Assembly: GCA_946221495.1 (NCBI GenBank) | Contig: CAMIFA010000063.1 | Location: 1 to 25,606 of the forward strand | Direction: 5' to 3' | DNA: 25,606 nt | Source of the DNA: an uncultured cyanobacterium | Lineage (GTDB): Bacteria; Cyanobacteriota; Cyanobacteriia; Cyanobacteriales; Chroococcidiopsidaceae | Shown: piece after piece, positions 6,657 to 15,187 of the stretch | Layout: each line of letters begins with the position of its first letter | Position numbering within the stretch: the stretch's first letter is position 1 | Notes under the pieces: generated by a model | Databases searched by the model: none | What the model was told of the DNA's origin: nothing | The model's input: only the letters and a program-made list of their open reading frames with translations | Position numbers and translations under genes: made by a program

Positions 6657-7592
6657 GTGAGTAATATTTTTGCCAAAAATGCTGCTTTTTTAGTAAGTTT
6701 AGTAGCCATCGCCATTGCTAGTAACGGTGCATCTGCTCAAGCAGAAACAATTAACACAGAAAGCAGTGAGTCACCTGTGATTTCTGTTAGCCAAATGTCT
6801 TCATTGACAGAAACTACTAATGTTGCTTCTGCAACTTCCTCTGCTAGCCAGACTCCATCTGGATTAGTTGCAGCACCCGTTATTGATTCTTTAGCAAGTG
6901 ATGCTCAGTCTAACTTGCAACCAGCTATCCCAGCCGACGCTAATACAGCTGGGGTAGGAAGTAATGTACAGCAGCTACAAACCCCAACACAAGAAGCGGC
7001 GATCGCCTCCGGCATAGCTTCGCCTACCGCAACTTCTTCACCCGTTCCTGGGACAACAGCAACTTCAGCTGCGTCTTTAACAACAGCGCCTCCTGCTCCC
7101 CAACAAGCGCCGGCTACAACAACTAATACCGACGAAGTGGCTCAAGTTGATGTCGATCCAGGTACACCTACTTTTGGTGGTGATAGTTATATCGGCATAG
7201 CTGGCAATCTTGGTCTAGGTGGTGATTCTGCCTTGGGCGATTCTAGCTTTATGGTCATTAGCAAAATCGGGTTAACAACTAGAATAGCGGTGCGACCCTC
7301 GGTAGCAATTGAAAACGATCCTGTAGTTCTCGTTCCTGTCACTTTTGACTTTTCCATTCGACCAGTAGATGCCTTTACAGAAAGGCTACCTATAGCTCCT
7401 TACGTGGGAGGCGGTATAGCTTTTTCAACTGGTGACGATAGTGATGTCGGTCCTTTAATAACTGCTGGCGTTGATTTCCCTGTAACTCCTCGATTTACAG
7501 CAACAGCAGCTGTGAATGCTGCTTTCTTAGATGATACTGATGTCGGTATATTAGTAGGAATTGGTTACAACTTCTCAGCATTAGGAATATAG
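6657..7592 (+). CDS. Exported protein with Ala/Thr/Pro-rich linker and C-terminal outer-membrane barrel-like domain
   Basis: A 311-residue protein starting at GTG. Residues 1-27 form a signal peptide (Lys7, hydrophobic core, ASA cut site before Q28). Residues about 30-160 are low complexity, rich in Ala, Thr, Ser, Pro and Gln, as in flexible periplasmic or wall-spanning linkers. Residues about 168-311 show alternating hydrophobic strands with Gly turns (YIGIAGNLGLGG, VPVTFDFSIRP, APYVGGGIAFSTGDD) and end in GYNFSALGI, in the style of small outer-membrane beta-barrel or porin-like families. It faces the minus-strand lipoprotein gene and shares a hairpin with it. Its function is not known. Confidence 0.8.
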   Translation: MSNIFAKNAAFLVSLVAIAIASNGASAQAETINTESSESPVISVSQMSSLTETTNVASATSSASQTPSGLVAAPVIDSLASDAQSNLQPAIPADANTAGVGSNVQQLQTPTQEAAIASGIASPTATSSPVPGTTATSAASLTTAPPAPQQAPATTTNTDEVAQVDVDPGTPTFGGDSYIGIAGNLGLGGDSALGDSSFMVISKIGLTTRIAVRPSVAIENDPVVLVPVTFDFSIRPVDAFTERLPIAPYVGGGIAFSTGDDSDVGPLITAGVDFPVTPRFTATAAVNAAFLDDTDVGILVGIGYNFSALGI

Positions 7593-7599
7593 AGGTACT

Positions 7600-7624
7600 A
7601 GCAGTTAGCAAGTAGCTAACTGCT
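7600..7624. terminator. Hairpin between convergent genes
   Basis: A perfect 10-bp stem AGCAGTTAGC/GCTAACTGCT with loop AAGTA, placed between the stop at 7592 and the convergent stop at 7635. The T-tract is weak on either strand, so it would be a modest, possibly bidirectional terminator. Confidence 0.5.
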
Positions 7625-7634
7625 GATTAATTTG

Positions 7635-8945
7635 CTACTGAGGGGTAACTTTATCAATGCTACTTAGTTTGCCGTCATCCCCTACTTGCCAAACATCGTA
7701 CACTCCGACTACATCGCCGTATTGATCGATATCGACATTGCCACTGGCTCCTTGATAGTTAATATCTTTTCCTTCACGCAGTAGCTTTAACCCTTCACAA
7801 ACATCAGACACCTCTGTACCAGGTGCATTGGCAACTTCACGGATTTTGCTTTGAATACCCTCGCCTGTGTTAGCTTTTGCAGCTTGTGCTGCTAGTACCA
7901 AAAGTGCGGTTGCATCCCAAGCTTGGGGAACATACTCTCCGGGTGGCTGATTCTTTTTCGCTTGCCAAAGCGCAGTTAATGCTTTTAATGCTTCACCATC
8001 TGCGCCAGGTACTGTGCCAATCGCTCCTGTAGCAATAAATTTGCCATCATCAGATTTACCAACTTTTGCTGGGAAGCCCGCCGACTTTACGCCGTCTGTG
8101 AGCATAACTTGTACTCCCTGACTTACACCTTGTTGATAAGCTGATTTAAGTAACAAACTACCTGTTTCTTCGTAAAGCACAGCAACTACAGCATCAGGCT
8201 TACTACTAAAAGCCGCACCAGCTTCGGTTTCAAAAGTTGTAGCTTTAGGATCATAGCGAGTGGGATTAGCTTCGTTAACAACAGTTCCCCCCTGCTCTTT
8301 GAAGGTTTTTACAAAGGCTTTTTCAAAACCTACACCGTAGTCGTTGTTAATGACTACCGTAGAAACTCTCTTGAATCCGCGATCAGTTGCGAGTTTGGCT
8401 AATGCCTGTGCTTGGTAGGTATCAGGAGGAGCAGTACGCGCCCAATAAGCGTTAAATTCACCTTTTTGAGCGCGTTCAGTAAATACAGGGCTGGTGCTAC
8501 CAGGAGAAATTAACATCACTTTGTTTCGCACAGCGATCGGCACGGCAGCACTGGAGACACTGCTAGCAAATGAGCCAACTACACCCGCAACATCATCAAC
8601 TTCTGCCAACTTAGTCATGGCAGCAGTACCAGCTCTTGGATCGGTTTGATCGTCTTGAGCAACGAGGGTTACTGATTCTCCATTCACACCGCCGCAAGCG
8701 TTGACAGTTTCAACAGCAAGAGGAACAGCAGCCACCATCTGCTGTCCGATCGCCGCTAAATCTCCGGTTGAGGGTAATAGTGAGCCAATTTTAAGTCCTT
8801 TAGCATCAGTAACGGGAGCATTTGCACTAGCTGGACTAGCGTTATTTGCTGCTTCTGGATTATTGCCAGTGGTATTTTGACAAGCCGCAGCTAGAAAACC
8901 TGTTGCTATAGCCAAAGCCAAGATCAGTGCAGGATTAATTTTCAT
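7635..8945 (-). CDS. ABC transporter substrate-binding lipoprotein, branched-chain amino-acid type (Peripla_BP_6)
   Basis: A 436-residue periplasmic receptor. The N-terminus is a lipoprotein signal (hydrophobic run, then LAAAC with Cys22), followed by an Asn/Ala-rich spacer. From residue about 50 the type I periplasmic binding fold is clear: KIGSLLPSTGDLAAIGQQM, VNGESVTLVAQDDQTDP, VVGSFASSVSSAAVPIA, and VVINNDYGVGFEKAFVKTFKEQGG. This matches LivJ/NatB-like receptors that feed amino acids to ABC permeases. No permease or ATPase gene is next to it, so partners must be elsewhere. NatB of the cyanobacterial N-I system is the obvious candidate identity, but sequence alone here does not separate it from other members. 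Confidence 0.88.
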   Translation of the reverse strand: MKINPALILALAIATGFLAAACQNTTGNNPEAANNASPASANAPVTDAKGLKIGSLLPSTGDLAAIGQQMVAAVPLAVETVNACGGVNGESVTLVAQDDQTDPRAGTAAMTKLAEVDDVAGVVGSFASSVSSAAVPIAVRNKVMLISPGSTSPVFTERAQKGEFNAYWARTAPPDTYQAQALAKLATDRGFKRVSTVVINNDYGVGFEKAFVKTFKEQGGTVVNEANPTRYDPKATTFETEAGAAFSSKPDAVVAVLYEETGSLLLKSAYQQGVSQGVQVMLTDGVKSAGFPAKVGKSDDGKFIATGAIGTVPGADGEALKALTALWQAKKNQPPGEYVPQAWDATALLVLAAQAAKANTGEGIQSKIREVANAPGTEVSDVCEGLKLLREGKDINYQGASGNVDIDQYGDVVGVYDVWQVGDDGKLSSIDKVTPQ

Positions 8946-9136
8946 AGAGATATTTAACTACTTAATTGTCCACAATGCATTAAATCAAATCGTTATTGCA
9001 TAATTGCAGGACGGTAGATGATTTTATGACAATTGTCAAGTAGTTATTAGTTAATATCTGTAAATTTAAAGTACGGTTTTATGCCAAAATTATTCCAAAG
9101 CTAGTCAGAAGATTTGTGGAATAAAAGCTGGGAGTA

Positions 9137-9228
9137 CGGAGAGGGAGGGATTCGAACCCTCGGTACGGCCTTTCGATCCGTACAACAGATTAGCAATCTG
9201 CCGCTTTCGACCACTCAGCCACCTCTCC
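9137..9228 (-). tRNA. tRNA-Ser (anticodon GCT)
   Basis: The minus strand folds as a class II tRNA: acceptor GGAGAGG/CCTCTCC, anticodon stem CAGAT/ATCTG around TTGCTAA (anticodon GCT), a long variable arm (TGTACGGATCGAAAGGCCGTACC region) typical of Ser, and T arm GAGGG-TTCGAAT-CCCTC. Discriminator G at 9137; CCA is not encoded. Confidence 0.96.
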
Positions 9229-9281
9229 AAGATGACGAAACACTATAATAGCAGATTTTGAAACGCAGGACAATTTTAAAC

Positions 9282-9321
9282 TTTGAGTTTTGAATTATAG
9301 GGCTTTAACTCAAAACTCAAA
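9282..9321. repeat. Inverted heptamer repeat hairpin after crtB
   Basis: TTTGAGTTTTGAATTA (9282-9297) and TAACTCAAAACTCAAA (9306-9321) pair over 16 bases with one mismatch around an 8-base loop. The arms are made of the same GAGTTTT heptamer seen beside the tRNA-Arg. Lying 8 bases past the crtB stop, it could end the pds-crtB transcript before the tRNA-Ser gene, though no T-run follows. Confidence 0.55.
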
Positions 9322-9328
9322 ACTATTT

Positions 9329-10252
9329 CTAAAGTACCTGCGATCGCAACCAAGCTATTGGTAAAGTCCGGAGTTTTCGCACACTAGGGACGTATGCCCG
9401 CTTATTAAACACATCGTATTGGTTGCGTTCAATTACATCTAAAATCTGACTATAAAGCATCAGAGCCGCCCATACGGGCCATCGGGCATCCGCAGATAAA
9501 TTACTAATTCCCTTTTCTGCCTGAGCATAAACTTTTCGGGTGCGTTCAATTTGGAAGCGCATCAAGTTACACCAGCGATCATCAATTACCGAGTTAAATA
9601 AGTCTTGCTCAGTGTAATTAAATCTTGCTAAATCTTCTAAGGGAAGATAAATACGTCCTCGCCGTGCATCTTCGCCAACATCGCGGAGGATATTGGTAAG
9701 TTGGTTAGCAATTCCGAGTGCGATCGCTTCTGGTGTTGGATCGTTTTGAGTTTGGTTCCAAGCGGTGTTATTAGAAGTATCTACTCCCATGACTGCCGTT
9801 GACATCAATCCTACTGTTCCAGCAACGCGGTAACAGTACAAATCTAACTCCTCAAACGTCTCGTAACGACTCCGGTATAAGTCCATACGCTGACCAGCAA
9901 TCATATCCCGAAACGGCTGAATGTCTATCGGGAAGCGTTGGAGAGTGTCCACCAAAGCTACGTCCAAATCATCGAATGGATGACCAGCAAATAGCGCTTC
10001 TAGCTGCTGCTCCCACATTTCCAGGGTTTCTGGAGTTGTCAGCGCAGCAGCAGGACCATCTACTAATTCATCTGTCCGGCGACACCAAACATAAATTGCC
10101 CAAATTGCGCGACGTTTCGCCTCGCTCATGAGCAGCGTGCCAAGATAAAAAGTCTTAGAATACTTTGCCGTGATCTGGCGACAAAGTTGGTAGGCATCCT
10201 CTACAGAAGCCAGCGATCTCATGCAGGGGGGGGAATCAGGCAGTTGCAGCAT
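9329..10252 (-). CDS. crtB: Phytoene synthase
   Basis: Joins two geranylgeranyl diphosphates into 15-cis-phytoene, the first committed carotenoid step. I chose the ATG at 10252 (MLQLPDSPP, 307 residues), because cyanobacterial homologues begin there and family length is near 310; the longer reading from 10327 adds 25 residues that lie within pds. Both Asp-rich motifs that bind diphosphate-magnesium are present: DELVD at 61-65 and DVGED at 191-195, followed by ARRGRIYLP. This start overlaps the end of pds by 17 bases in another frame, so translation is probably coupled, and I see no strong ribosome site of its own. A run of eight G (10226-10233, plus strand) lies just inside the gene. Confidence 0.95.
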   Translation of the reverse strand: MLQLPDSPPCMRSLASVEDAYQLCRQITAKYSKTFYLGTLLMSEAKRRAIWAIYVWCRRTDELVDGPAAALTTPETLEMWEQQLEALFAGHPFDDLDVALVDTLQRFPIDIQPFRDMIAGQRMDLYRSRYETFEELDLYCYRVAGTVGLMSTAVMGVDTSNNTAWNQTQNDPTPEAIALGIANQLTNILRDVGEDARRGRIYLPLEDLARFNYTEQDLFNSVIDDRWCNLMRFQIERTRKVYAQAEKGISNLSADARWPVWAALMLYSQILDVIERNQYDVFNKRAYVPSVRKLRTLPIAWLRSQVL

Positions 10253-11708
10253 TCGTTGCAGGCTGGAAGTTTTGCATTTGCAGGCTTCTTGGGGACTTTT
10301 CCTCGGAATTCGCTTGGGCGCTGACACCCGGAGGGTGACTTCTCGAAGAGATCGCCTGCGCTGTCAGCTTACCAGAAAGTACGGCTCCTTCCATACTCGC
10401 TAGGTAGCGTTGCATGGTGTAATCCCCAGTTAAATAGAAATTTTGAATGGGGGTAGTTTGAGAAGGACGGTATTCTTGGCAACCGGGAATAGCTTTGTAT
10501 ACAGAGCGCGGTGTCTTGACTACGTGATATTTTAGTAATTTAGCGGCATCAGTTGAGCCAAAATGAGCCGGAAAAAGTTTTTCTAGTTCTACTACTGTTG
10601 CAGTAACAATTTCTTCATCCGATTTGCTGATCCAATCTTTAGCTGGTGCTAAAACTAATTCCAACATGGAGCGATCGCTATTCGCATATTCACGACAGGT
10701 ATTACTCATATCCGCGTAGACGCTGAGTAAAGGCGATCGCGAAAACAGCAAGTGGTCAATATCTGTAAGCTTACGATCAAACCACAAATGCACGTTAATA
10801 ACTGGCACTCCTTCCAAGCCATCCAGCTTTTGGAAATACTCCATCTGTTTCCAAGGATCAGGTAGCATCACCTTCAAGGGATCGACTGGCATTGCTGAAA
10901 CATATAAATCAGCTGTTAAAACTTCATCGGGTGCGCCATTCAAGCCGCGAAGCAAGAATTCCTTAACTGTGTTATCTGGATTAAGGACAATTTCTTTAAG
11001 CGGCGCATTCAACCGCACTTCACCACCACGCTCTGTGATGTAATCTACCATTGGCTGGCACAGGCGCTCTGTAGGGGAACCGTCCAGAAATGCCATTTTG
11101 GAGCCATTCTTTTCTTGGAGGAAGCGATTAAGAGCAGTGAGCAGAATTGTGGCAGAAATCTCATCCGGTCCTATAAAATTCAACGACTTGCACATGGCAA
11201 TGAATACTTCTTTATTTACTCTTTCAGGAATGTTGTGCTTACGCAACCACTCCGTCCAAGAGTATTTATCCATTGCCTCCACGTACTTCTGCCCTTGAAT
11301 CATCGCTGGAATTAGACCAATACCGAAGCGAATCTTCTCATTCCACGTCAGCATATCGTTATTGCCTAAAATCGCCGCTATACCATTTGCTGGCGCTGGC
11401 AAGTCAGGAAAGTCGAAGCGGCTGTATGTTCCAGGATTATCCGGCTGGTTAAAGATCATGCTGTGTTCTTTCCACTGCAACCGATCTTCAATATCTAATT
11501 CTTTAAATAACTGCAACATATTGGGATAAGCCCCAAAAAAGATGTGCAGCCCAGTTTCGTACCAGTCGCCGTCGGCATCTTTCCATGCTGCCACTTTACC
11601 CCCAAGTACGTCTTGGCGTTCTAAAACGATGGGTGTGTGACCTAAATCTGTGAGGTATTTAGCGCAGGAAAGTCCTGCTAAACCTGCTCCAGCGATCGCT
11701 ACTCGCAT
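10236..11708 (-). CDS. pds: 15-cis-phytoene desaturase, plant type
   Basis: Introduces two double bases-removing desaturations into phytoene to give zeta-carotene, with FAD and plastoquinone, at the membrane. The ATG at 11708 (MRVAIAGAGLAGL, 490 residues) is preferred: it has AAGAAG just upstream and places the FAD-binding GxGxxG (G7, G9, G12) at the N-terminus, as in other cyanobacterial CrtP proteins; a start at 11768 adds 20 unrelated residues. Other family marks are LGGKVAAWKD, the HIFFGAYPN segment and the C-terminal FAD block GDYTMQRYLASMEGAVLSG. The last about 35 residues are a Ser/Pro/Ala/Gln-rich tail. The gene leads a two-gene operon with crtB and is divergent from dnaK3. Confidence 0.95.
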   Translation of the reverse strand: MRVAIAGAGLAGLSCAKYLTDLGHTPIVLERQDVLGGKVAAWKDADGDWYETGLHIFFGAYPNMLQLFKELDIEDRLQWKEHSMIFNQPDNPGTYSRFDFPDLPAPANGIAAILGNNDMLTWNEKIRFGIGLIPAMIQGQKYVEAMDKYSWTEWLRKHNIPERVNKEVFIAMCKSLNFIGPDEISATILLTALNRFLQEKNGSKMAFLDGSPTERLCQPMVDYITERGGEVRLNAPLKEIVLNPDNTVKEFLLRGLNGAPDEVLTADLYVSAMPVDPLKVMLPDPWKQMEYFQKLDGLEGVPVINVHLWFDRKLTDIDHLLFSRSPLLSVYADMSNTCREYANSDRSMLELVLAPAKDWISKSDEEIVTATVVELEKLFPAHFGSTDAAKLLKYHVVKTPRSVYKAIPGCQEYRPSQTTPIQNFYLTGDYTMQRYLASMEGAVLSGKLTAQAISSRSHPPGVSAQANSEEKSPRSLQMQNFQPATNAATA

Positions 11709-11991
11709 TCTTCTTACTACGCTCTTAGATGTTTTATCAGTTGAACACCCCTCATTATACCTTTGCAATCTGTTACATTTTCAGAAATTGAGTAATTCTA
11801 CTGCTAGCCCAGAAAACTAGACATGACATCGAGCGCTCTTGAGAGTGTAAGCACTAGTAGCTTGTGTTAGGTAATAACTCAAGGGCAATCGCGCCCTTCT
11901 CTATATGCATACCCGCTAGCAAGATACAATAAATCCAAGCATTGCGTTCTCAACATTAAGTTACAAGACAAGCGAGGAGAACATTTAGAGC
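11709..11991. promoter_or_regulatory. Divergent promoter region between pds and dnaK3
   Basis: The 283 bases upstream of both corrected starts must hold both promoters. I see no CIRCE repeat (TTAGCACTC-N9-GAGTGCTAA). A GAGGAG at 11974-11979, 12 bases before the dnaK3 ATG, is its likely ribosome site. Confidence 0.5.
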
Positions 11992-14031
11992 ATGGGTAAA
12001 GTAGTCGGCATAGACCTGGGGACAACTAACTCAGTGGTAGCTGTCATGGAGGGTGGCAAGCCCGTAGTGATTGCCAATGCAGAAGGAATGCGGACTACTC
12101 CCTCTGTTGTAGGCTTCAGCAAAGAAGGAGAGCGCATTGTCGGGCAAATGGCGCGGCGGCAAACCGTTCTCAACCCTCAAAACACCTTTTATGGGGTCAA
12201 GCGATTCATTGGGCGCAAATACGCTGAACTTAGCCCAGAATCAAAGCGCATTCCTTATACGATCCGTAAAGACGAAGAAGGTAATATCAAAATCAAGTGT
12301 CCGCGTCTAAATAAGGAATTTGCCCCAGAAGAAATATCGGCGATGGTGCTGAAGAAGCTAGCAGACGATGCCAGTCGCTATCTGGGAGAGGCAGTGACGG
12401 GGGCAGTAATTACAGTTCCAGCATATTTTAATGATTCCCAACGGCAAGCGACGCGGGATGCCGGACGAATTGCCGGACTAGAAGTAAAAAGAATTCTGAA
12501 TGAACCTACTGCTGCTTCTTTGGCTTATGGATTAGATCGGCGCGAAAGCCAAACGATCCTAGTGTTTGACTTGGGTGGTGGTACGTTTGATGTGTCGATT
12601 TTAGAAGTCGGGGATGGGGTATTTGAAGTTAAATCTACTAGTGGCGATACGCAGTTAGGCGGTAACGATTTTGATAGAAAAATTGTGGACTGGCTTGCTG
12701 AGCAATTTCTAGAGACAGAAGAAGTAGATTTAAGACGCGATCGCCAAGCTCTCCAACGCCTCATGGAAGCAGCCGAAAAAGCAAAAATTGAACTTTCTGG
12801 GGTTGCTGTCACCGATATCAATTTACCGTTTATTACGGCAACTGCTGAAGGTCCTAAACATTTAGAAACTCCTCTAACTCGGACTCAGTTTGAGGGTTTG
12901 TGCGTTGATTTAGTCGGCAAATTGCGTACACCCGTGAAACGAGCTTTAGCTGATGCGAATATGCGCCCCGCAGACATTGATGAAGTCGTGCTAGTAGGTG
13001 GCTCTACACGAATGCCGATGGTGCAGCAATTGGTACGTCATTTAATCGGCAAAGAGCCTAATCAAAATGTTAACCCTGATGAAGTTGTTGCCGTCGGTGC
13101 AGCAATTCAAGCAGGTATTTTAGCGGGGGAACTCAAGGATGTACTGCTGCTAGATGTCACACCCCTATCACTGGGATTAGAAAACAGCAGTGGCGTAATG
13201 AAAAAACTCATTCCGCGCAATACCACAATACCTGTACGGCGATCGGATATTTTTTCTACTTCTCAGAACAATCAAACTATGGTTGAAATCCACGTCCTCC
13301 AAGGTGAGCGGGAGATGGCGGGGGATAATAAGTCTTTGGGGCGATTTAAGCTGACTGGGATTCCGCCAGCACCAGGAGGCGTGCCGCAAATACAAGTTTC
13401 GCTTGATGTTGATGCGAATGGTATTTTGTTGGTATCGGCGCTAGACAGAACAACTGGTCGAGAGCAGAGTATCACGATTCAAGGTGCTTCGACCTTAAGC
13501 GAGGCGGAAGTAGACCGGATGATTCAAGAAGCAGAGGAATATGCCTCAATAGACCGCGAACGCAAAGAAAGAGTGGAAAAGCGCACAAGGGCTGAAGCTC
13601 TGATCTTGGCTGCGGAACGTCAACTAAAAGAAATCGGACTAGAATTTGGCACGCAGTTTGCGCGGGGTCGCCGTCAGCGTATTGAGTCTTTGATGCGGGA
13701 AGTGCGGGATAGTTTAGCTAAAAACAACGATCGCTTAATTGACCAATCCTACGCTGATCTGCAAGACGCAGTGTATGAATTAAACCGTGAAGTCCGCCAG
13801 TATTACACTGACGAAGACGAAGACGATGACTTGTTTGGCTCTATTCGTCGCGTTTTCACGGGAGATGATGATCGCGAACTACCACGAGAAACATTACGCG
13901 ATCGCGCTTATGGCAGACGTGATGACTATAGCTATGGTAGAGAGCGAGAGCGCCCATTACCTAGTGAGAAAAAGCGATCGCGTCCAACGTACCAAGATAA
14001 CTGGGATGATGAGGATGACAACTGGTTGTAA
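11992..14031 (+). CDS. dnaK3: Hsp70 chaperone DnaK3
   Basis: ATP-driven chaperone that binds unfolded segments with J-protein help. The nucleotide-binding domain (residues 1-385) opens with GIDLGTTNSVV and has DLGGGTFDVSIL, NEPTAASLAYGLDR and VGGSTRMPMV; the substrate domain has LLLDVTPLSLGLE and the linker, and the lid follows. At 679 residues it is longer than DnaK2-type proteins. The tail from about residue 600 is acidic, then Arg/Tyr/Asp-rich, ending in NWDDEDDNWL, as in Synechococcus and Synechocystis DnaK3, which is known to associate with thylakoid membranes. A dnaJ gene follows, again as in the dnaK3-dnaJ pair of Synechocystis. No GrpE is nearby. Confidence 0.95.
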   Translation: MGKVVGIDLGTTNSVVAVMEGGKPVVIANAEGMRTTPSVVGFSKEGERIVGQMARRQTVLNPQNTFYGVKRFIGRKYAELSPESKRIPYTIRKDEEGNIKIKCPRLNKEFAPEEISAMVLKKLADDASRYLGEAVTGAVITVPAYFNDSQRQATRDAGRIAGLEVKRILNEPTAASLAYGLDRRESQTILVFDLGGGTFDVSILEVGDGVFEVKSTSGDTQLGGNDFDRKIVDWLAEQFLETEEVDLRRDRQALQRLMEAAEKAKIELSGVAVTDINLPFITATAEGPKHLETPLTRTQFEGLCVDLVGKLRTPVKRALADANMRPADIDEVVLVGGSTRMPMVQQLVRHLIGKEPNQNVNPDEVVAVGAAIQAGILAGELKDVLLLDVTPLSLGLENSSGVMKKLIPRNTTIPVRRSDIFSTSQNNQTMVEIHVLQGEREMAGDNKSLGRFKLTGIPPAPGGVPQIQVSLDVDANGILLVSALDRTTGREQSITIQGASTLSEAEVDRMIQEAEEYASIDRERKERVEKRTRAEALILAAERQLKEIGLEFGTQFARGRRQRIESLMREVRDSLAKNNDRLIDQSYADLQDAVYELNREVRQYYTDEDEDDDLFGSIRRVFTGDDDRELPRETLRDRAYGRRDDYSYGRERERPLPSEKKRSRPTYQDNWDDEDDNWL

Positions 14032-14090
14032 AAAATTAATCAGCCTACCTATTTTGGCTTCTTGATTGCTACAAGTAAACTAAACTAAGA

Positions 14091-14134
14091 GTGAACGGTA
14101 CTCCGCCTTTGAAAGGCGGAGGAAGAGCGTTCAC
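14091..14134. repeat. Two-tier palindrome between dnaK3 and dnaJ
   Basis: Outer arms GTGAACG (14091-14097) and CGTTCAC (14128-14134) enclose a perfect inner inverted repeat CTCCGCCTTT/AAAGGCGGAG (14101-14110, 14112-14121). The inner part resembles the GC-rich hairpins found at cyanobacterial IS200/IS605 ends and miniature palindromic elements. It may also reduce read-through into dnaJ. Confidence 0.65.
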
Positions 14135-14166
14135 CCGTTTCCCGGCTCAATTAACAACTTCTTTAA

Positions 14167-14199
14167 AGCTGATAGCTGATAGCTAATAGCTGGTAGCTA
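14167..14199 (+). repeat. Heptameric tandem repeat before dnaJ (AGCTGAT type)
   Basis: Successive heptamers AGCTGAT, AGCTGAT, AGCTAAT, AGCTGGT, then AGCTA, ending 4 bases before the dnaJ ATG. The repeat takes the place where a ribosome site would be; no Shine-Dalgarno-like stretch is visible there. Confidence 0.7.
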
Positions 14200-14203
14200 A
14201 ACT

Positions 14204-15187
14204 ATGCAAAATTTGCAGAACTTTCGGGACTATTATCAAATTCTGGGAGTATCCAGAGATGCATCCAATGAAGAAATCAAACAAGTCTTCCGGCGGTTAG
14301 CGCGGCAGTATCACCCGGATTTGAACCCGGGGAACAAAGAGGCGGAAGAAAGATTTAAGGATATTGGGGAAGCTTACGAAGTTTTGTCTGACCCGAGTAA
14401 GCGCACGCAGTACGACCAGTTTAGTAATTTTTGGAATCAACGCGGTTTTAAGGGCAAGCAGACACCACGCGGTAAAACGTGGGGCGATCGTGGTGCTAGT
14501 AGTCGTGGTGGTGAAGAAGTTGATTTTGGGAATTTTGCTGACTTTAATTCTTTTGTCGATCAAGTGCTGGGTCGCCGCAAAGATAGAAATGGTAACACCT
14601 CACCTACGGCAAGTCCGCGCGATGGCTTTCGTCCGGGGACATCAAAAACGGCGTATACAATTGGTCGTCCTAGCCGCAGAGATATAGAAGCAAAATTAAC
14701 GCTGCCTTTGGAGAAAGCATATCTTGGTGGGTTAGAACGGATTCGATTGGAAGATGGGCGATCGCTTGAAGTTGATATGCCTGCTGGCATGGTTACAGGA
14801 CAAACTATTCGGCTGCGAGATCAAGGTGTTGGTGGCGGCGATTTGTTTTTAAAAATTACTGTCTCACCTCATCCTTTTTTCAAGCTTCAAGGAAGTGATA
14901 TTTACTGCCAGTTACCAATTACTCCTAGTGAAGCAGTGTTAGCAAGTCCCGTAGAAGTACCGACATTAGATGGTTTGGTAAAAATTAATATTCCTCAAGG
15001 AGTTAAGTCTGGGCAAAGATTGCGTCTTGCTAATAAAGGCTACCCCAGTGATAAAGGTAAACGTGGCGATCAGTTAGTAGAAATTCAAATAGTAATGCCT
15101 AAAAGTATTAGTCCTGAAGAACGGGAACTCTACGAAAAGATCCGGCAAATTGAAACCTTCAATCCTCGTGCTGATTTACCTATTTAA
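14204..15187 (+). CDS. J-domain co-chaperone (DnaJ3/CbpA-like, no zinc finger)
   Basis: A 327-residue Hsp40 that stimulates DnaK ATPase and delivers clients. The J domain is at residues 8-73 with H37-P38-D39. A Gly/Arg-rich linker with GGEEVDFGNFADFNSFVDQVLG follows, then two beta-sandwich C-terminal domains (about 165-315) with PLEKAYLGG and VEVPTLDGLVKINIPQG. The CxxCxGxG zinc repeats of DnaJ proper are absent, so it is a class B protein. It follows dnaK3 by 172 bases, suggesting it is the dedicated partner of DnaK3. The stop overlaps the next start as TAATG. Confidence 0.93.
   Translation: MQNLQNFRDYYQILGVSRDASNEEIKQVFRRLARQYHPDLNPGNKEAEERFKDIGEAYEVLSDPSKRTQYDQFSNFWNQRGFKGKQTPRGKTWGDRGASSRGGEEVDFGNFADFNSFVDQVLGRRKDRNGNTSPTASPRDGFRPGTSKTAYTIGRPSRRDIEAKLTLPLEKAYLGGLERIRLEDGRSLEVDMPAGMVTGQTIRLRDQGVGGGDLFLKITVSPHPFFKLQGSDIYCQLPITPSEAVLASPVEVPTLDGLVKINIPQGVKSGQRLRLANKGYPSDKGKRGDQLVEIQIVMPKSISPEERELYEKIRQIETFNPRADLPI

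Noticed and set aside
11820..11870. CIRCE-like heat-shock operator upstream of dnaK3
   Set aside because: Only a short AGTG/CACT match (GAGTGTAAGCACT) is present; the 9-base arms with a 9-base gap of CIRCE are missing.
12525..12821. Open frames of about 60-100 codons on the opposite strand of dnaK3
   Set aside because: They are by-products of the dnaK3 codon pattern; no ribosome site and no recognisable protein.
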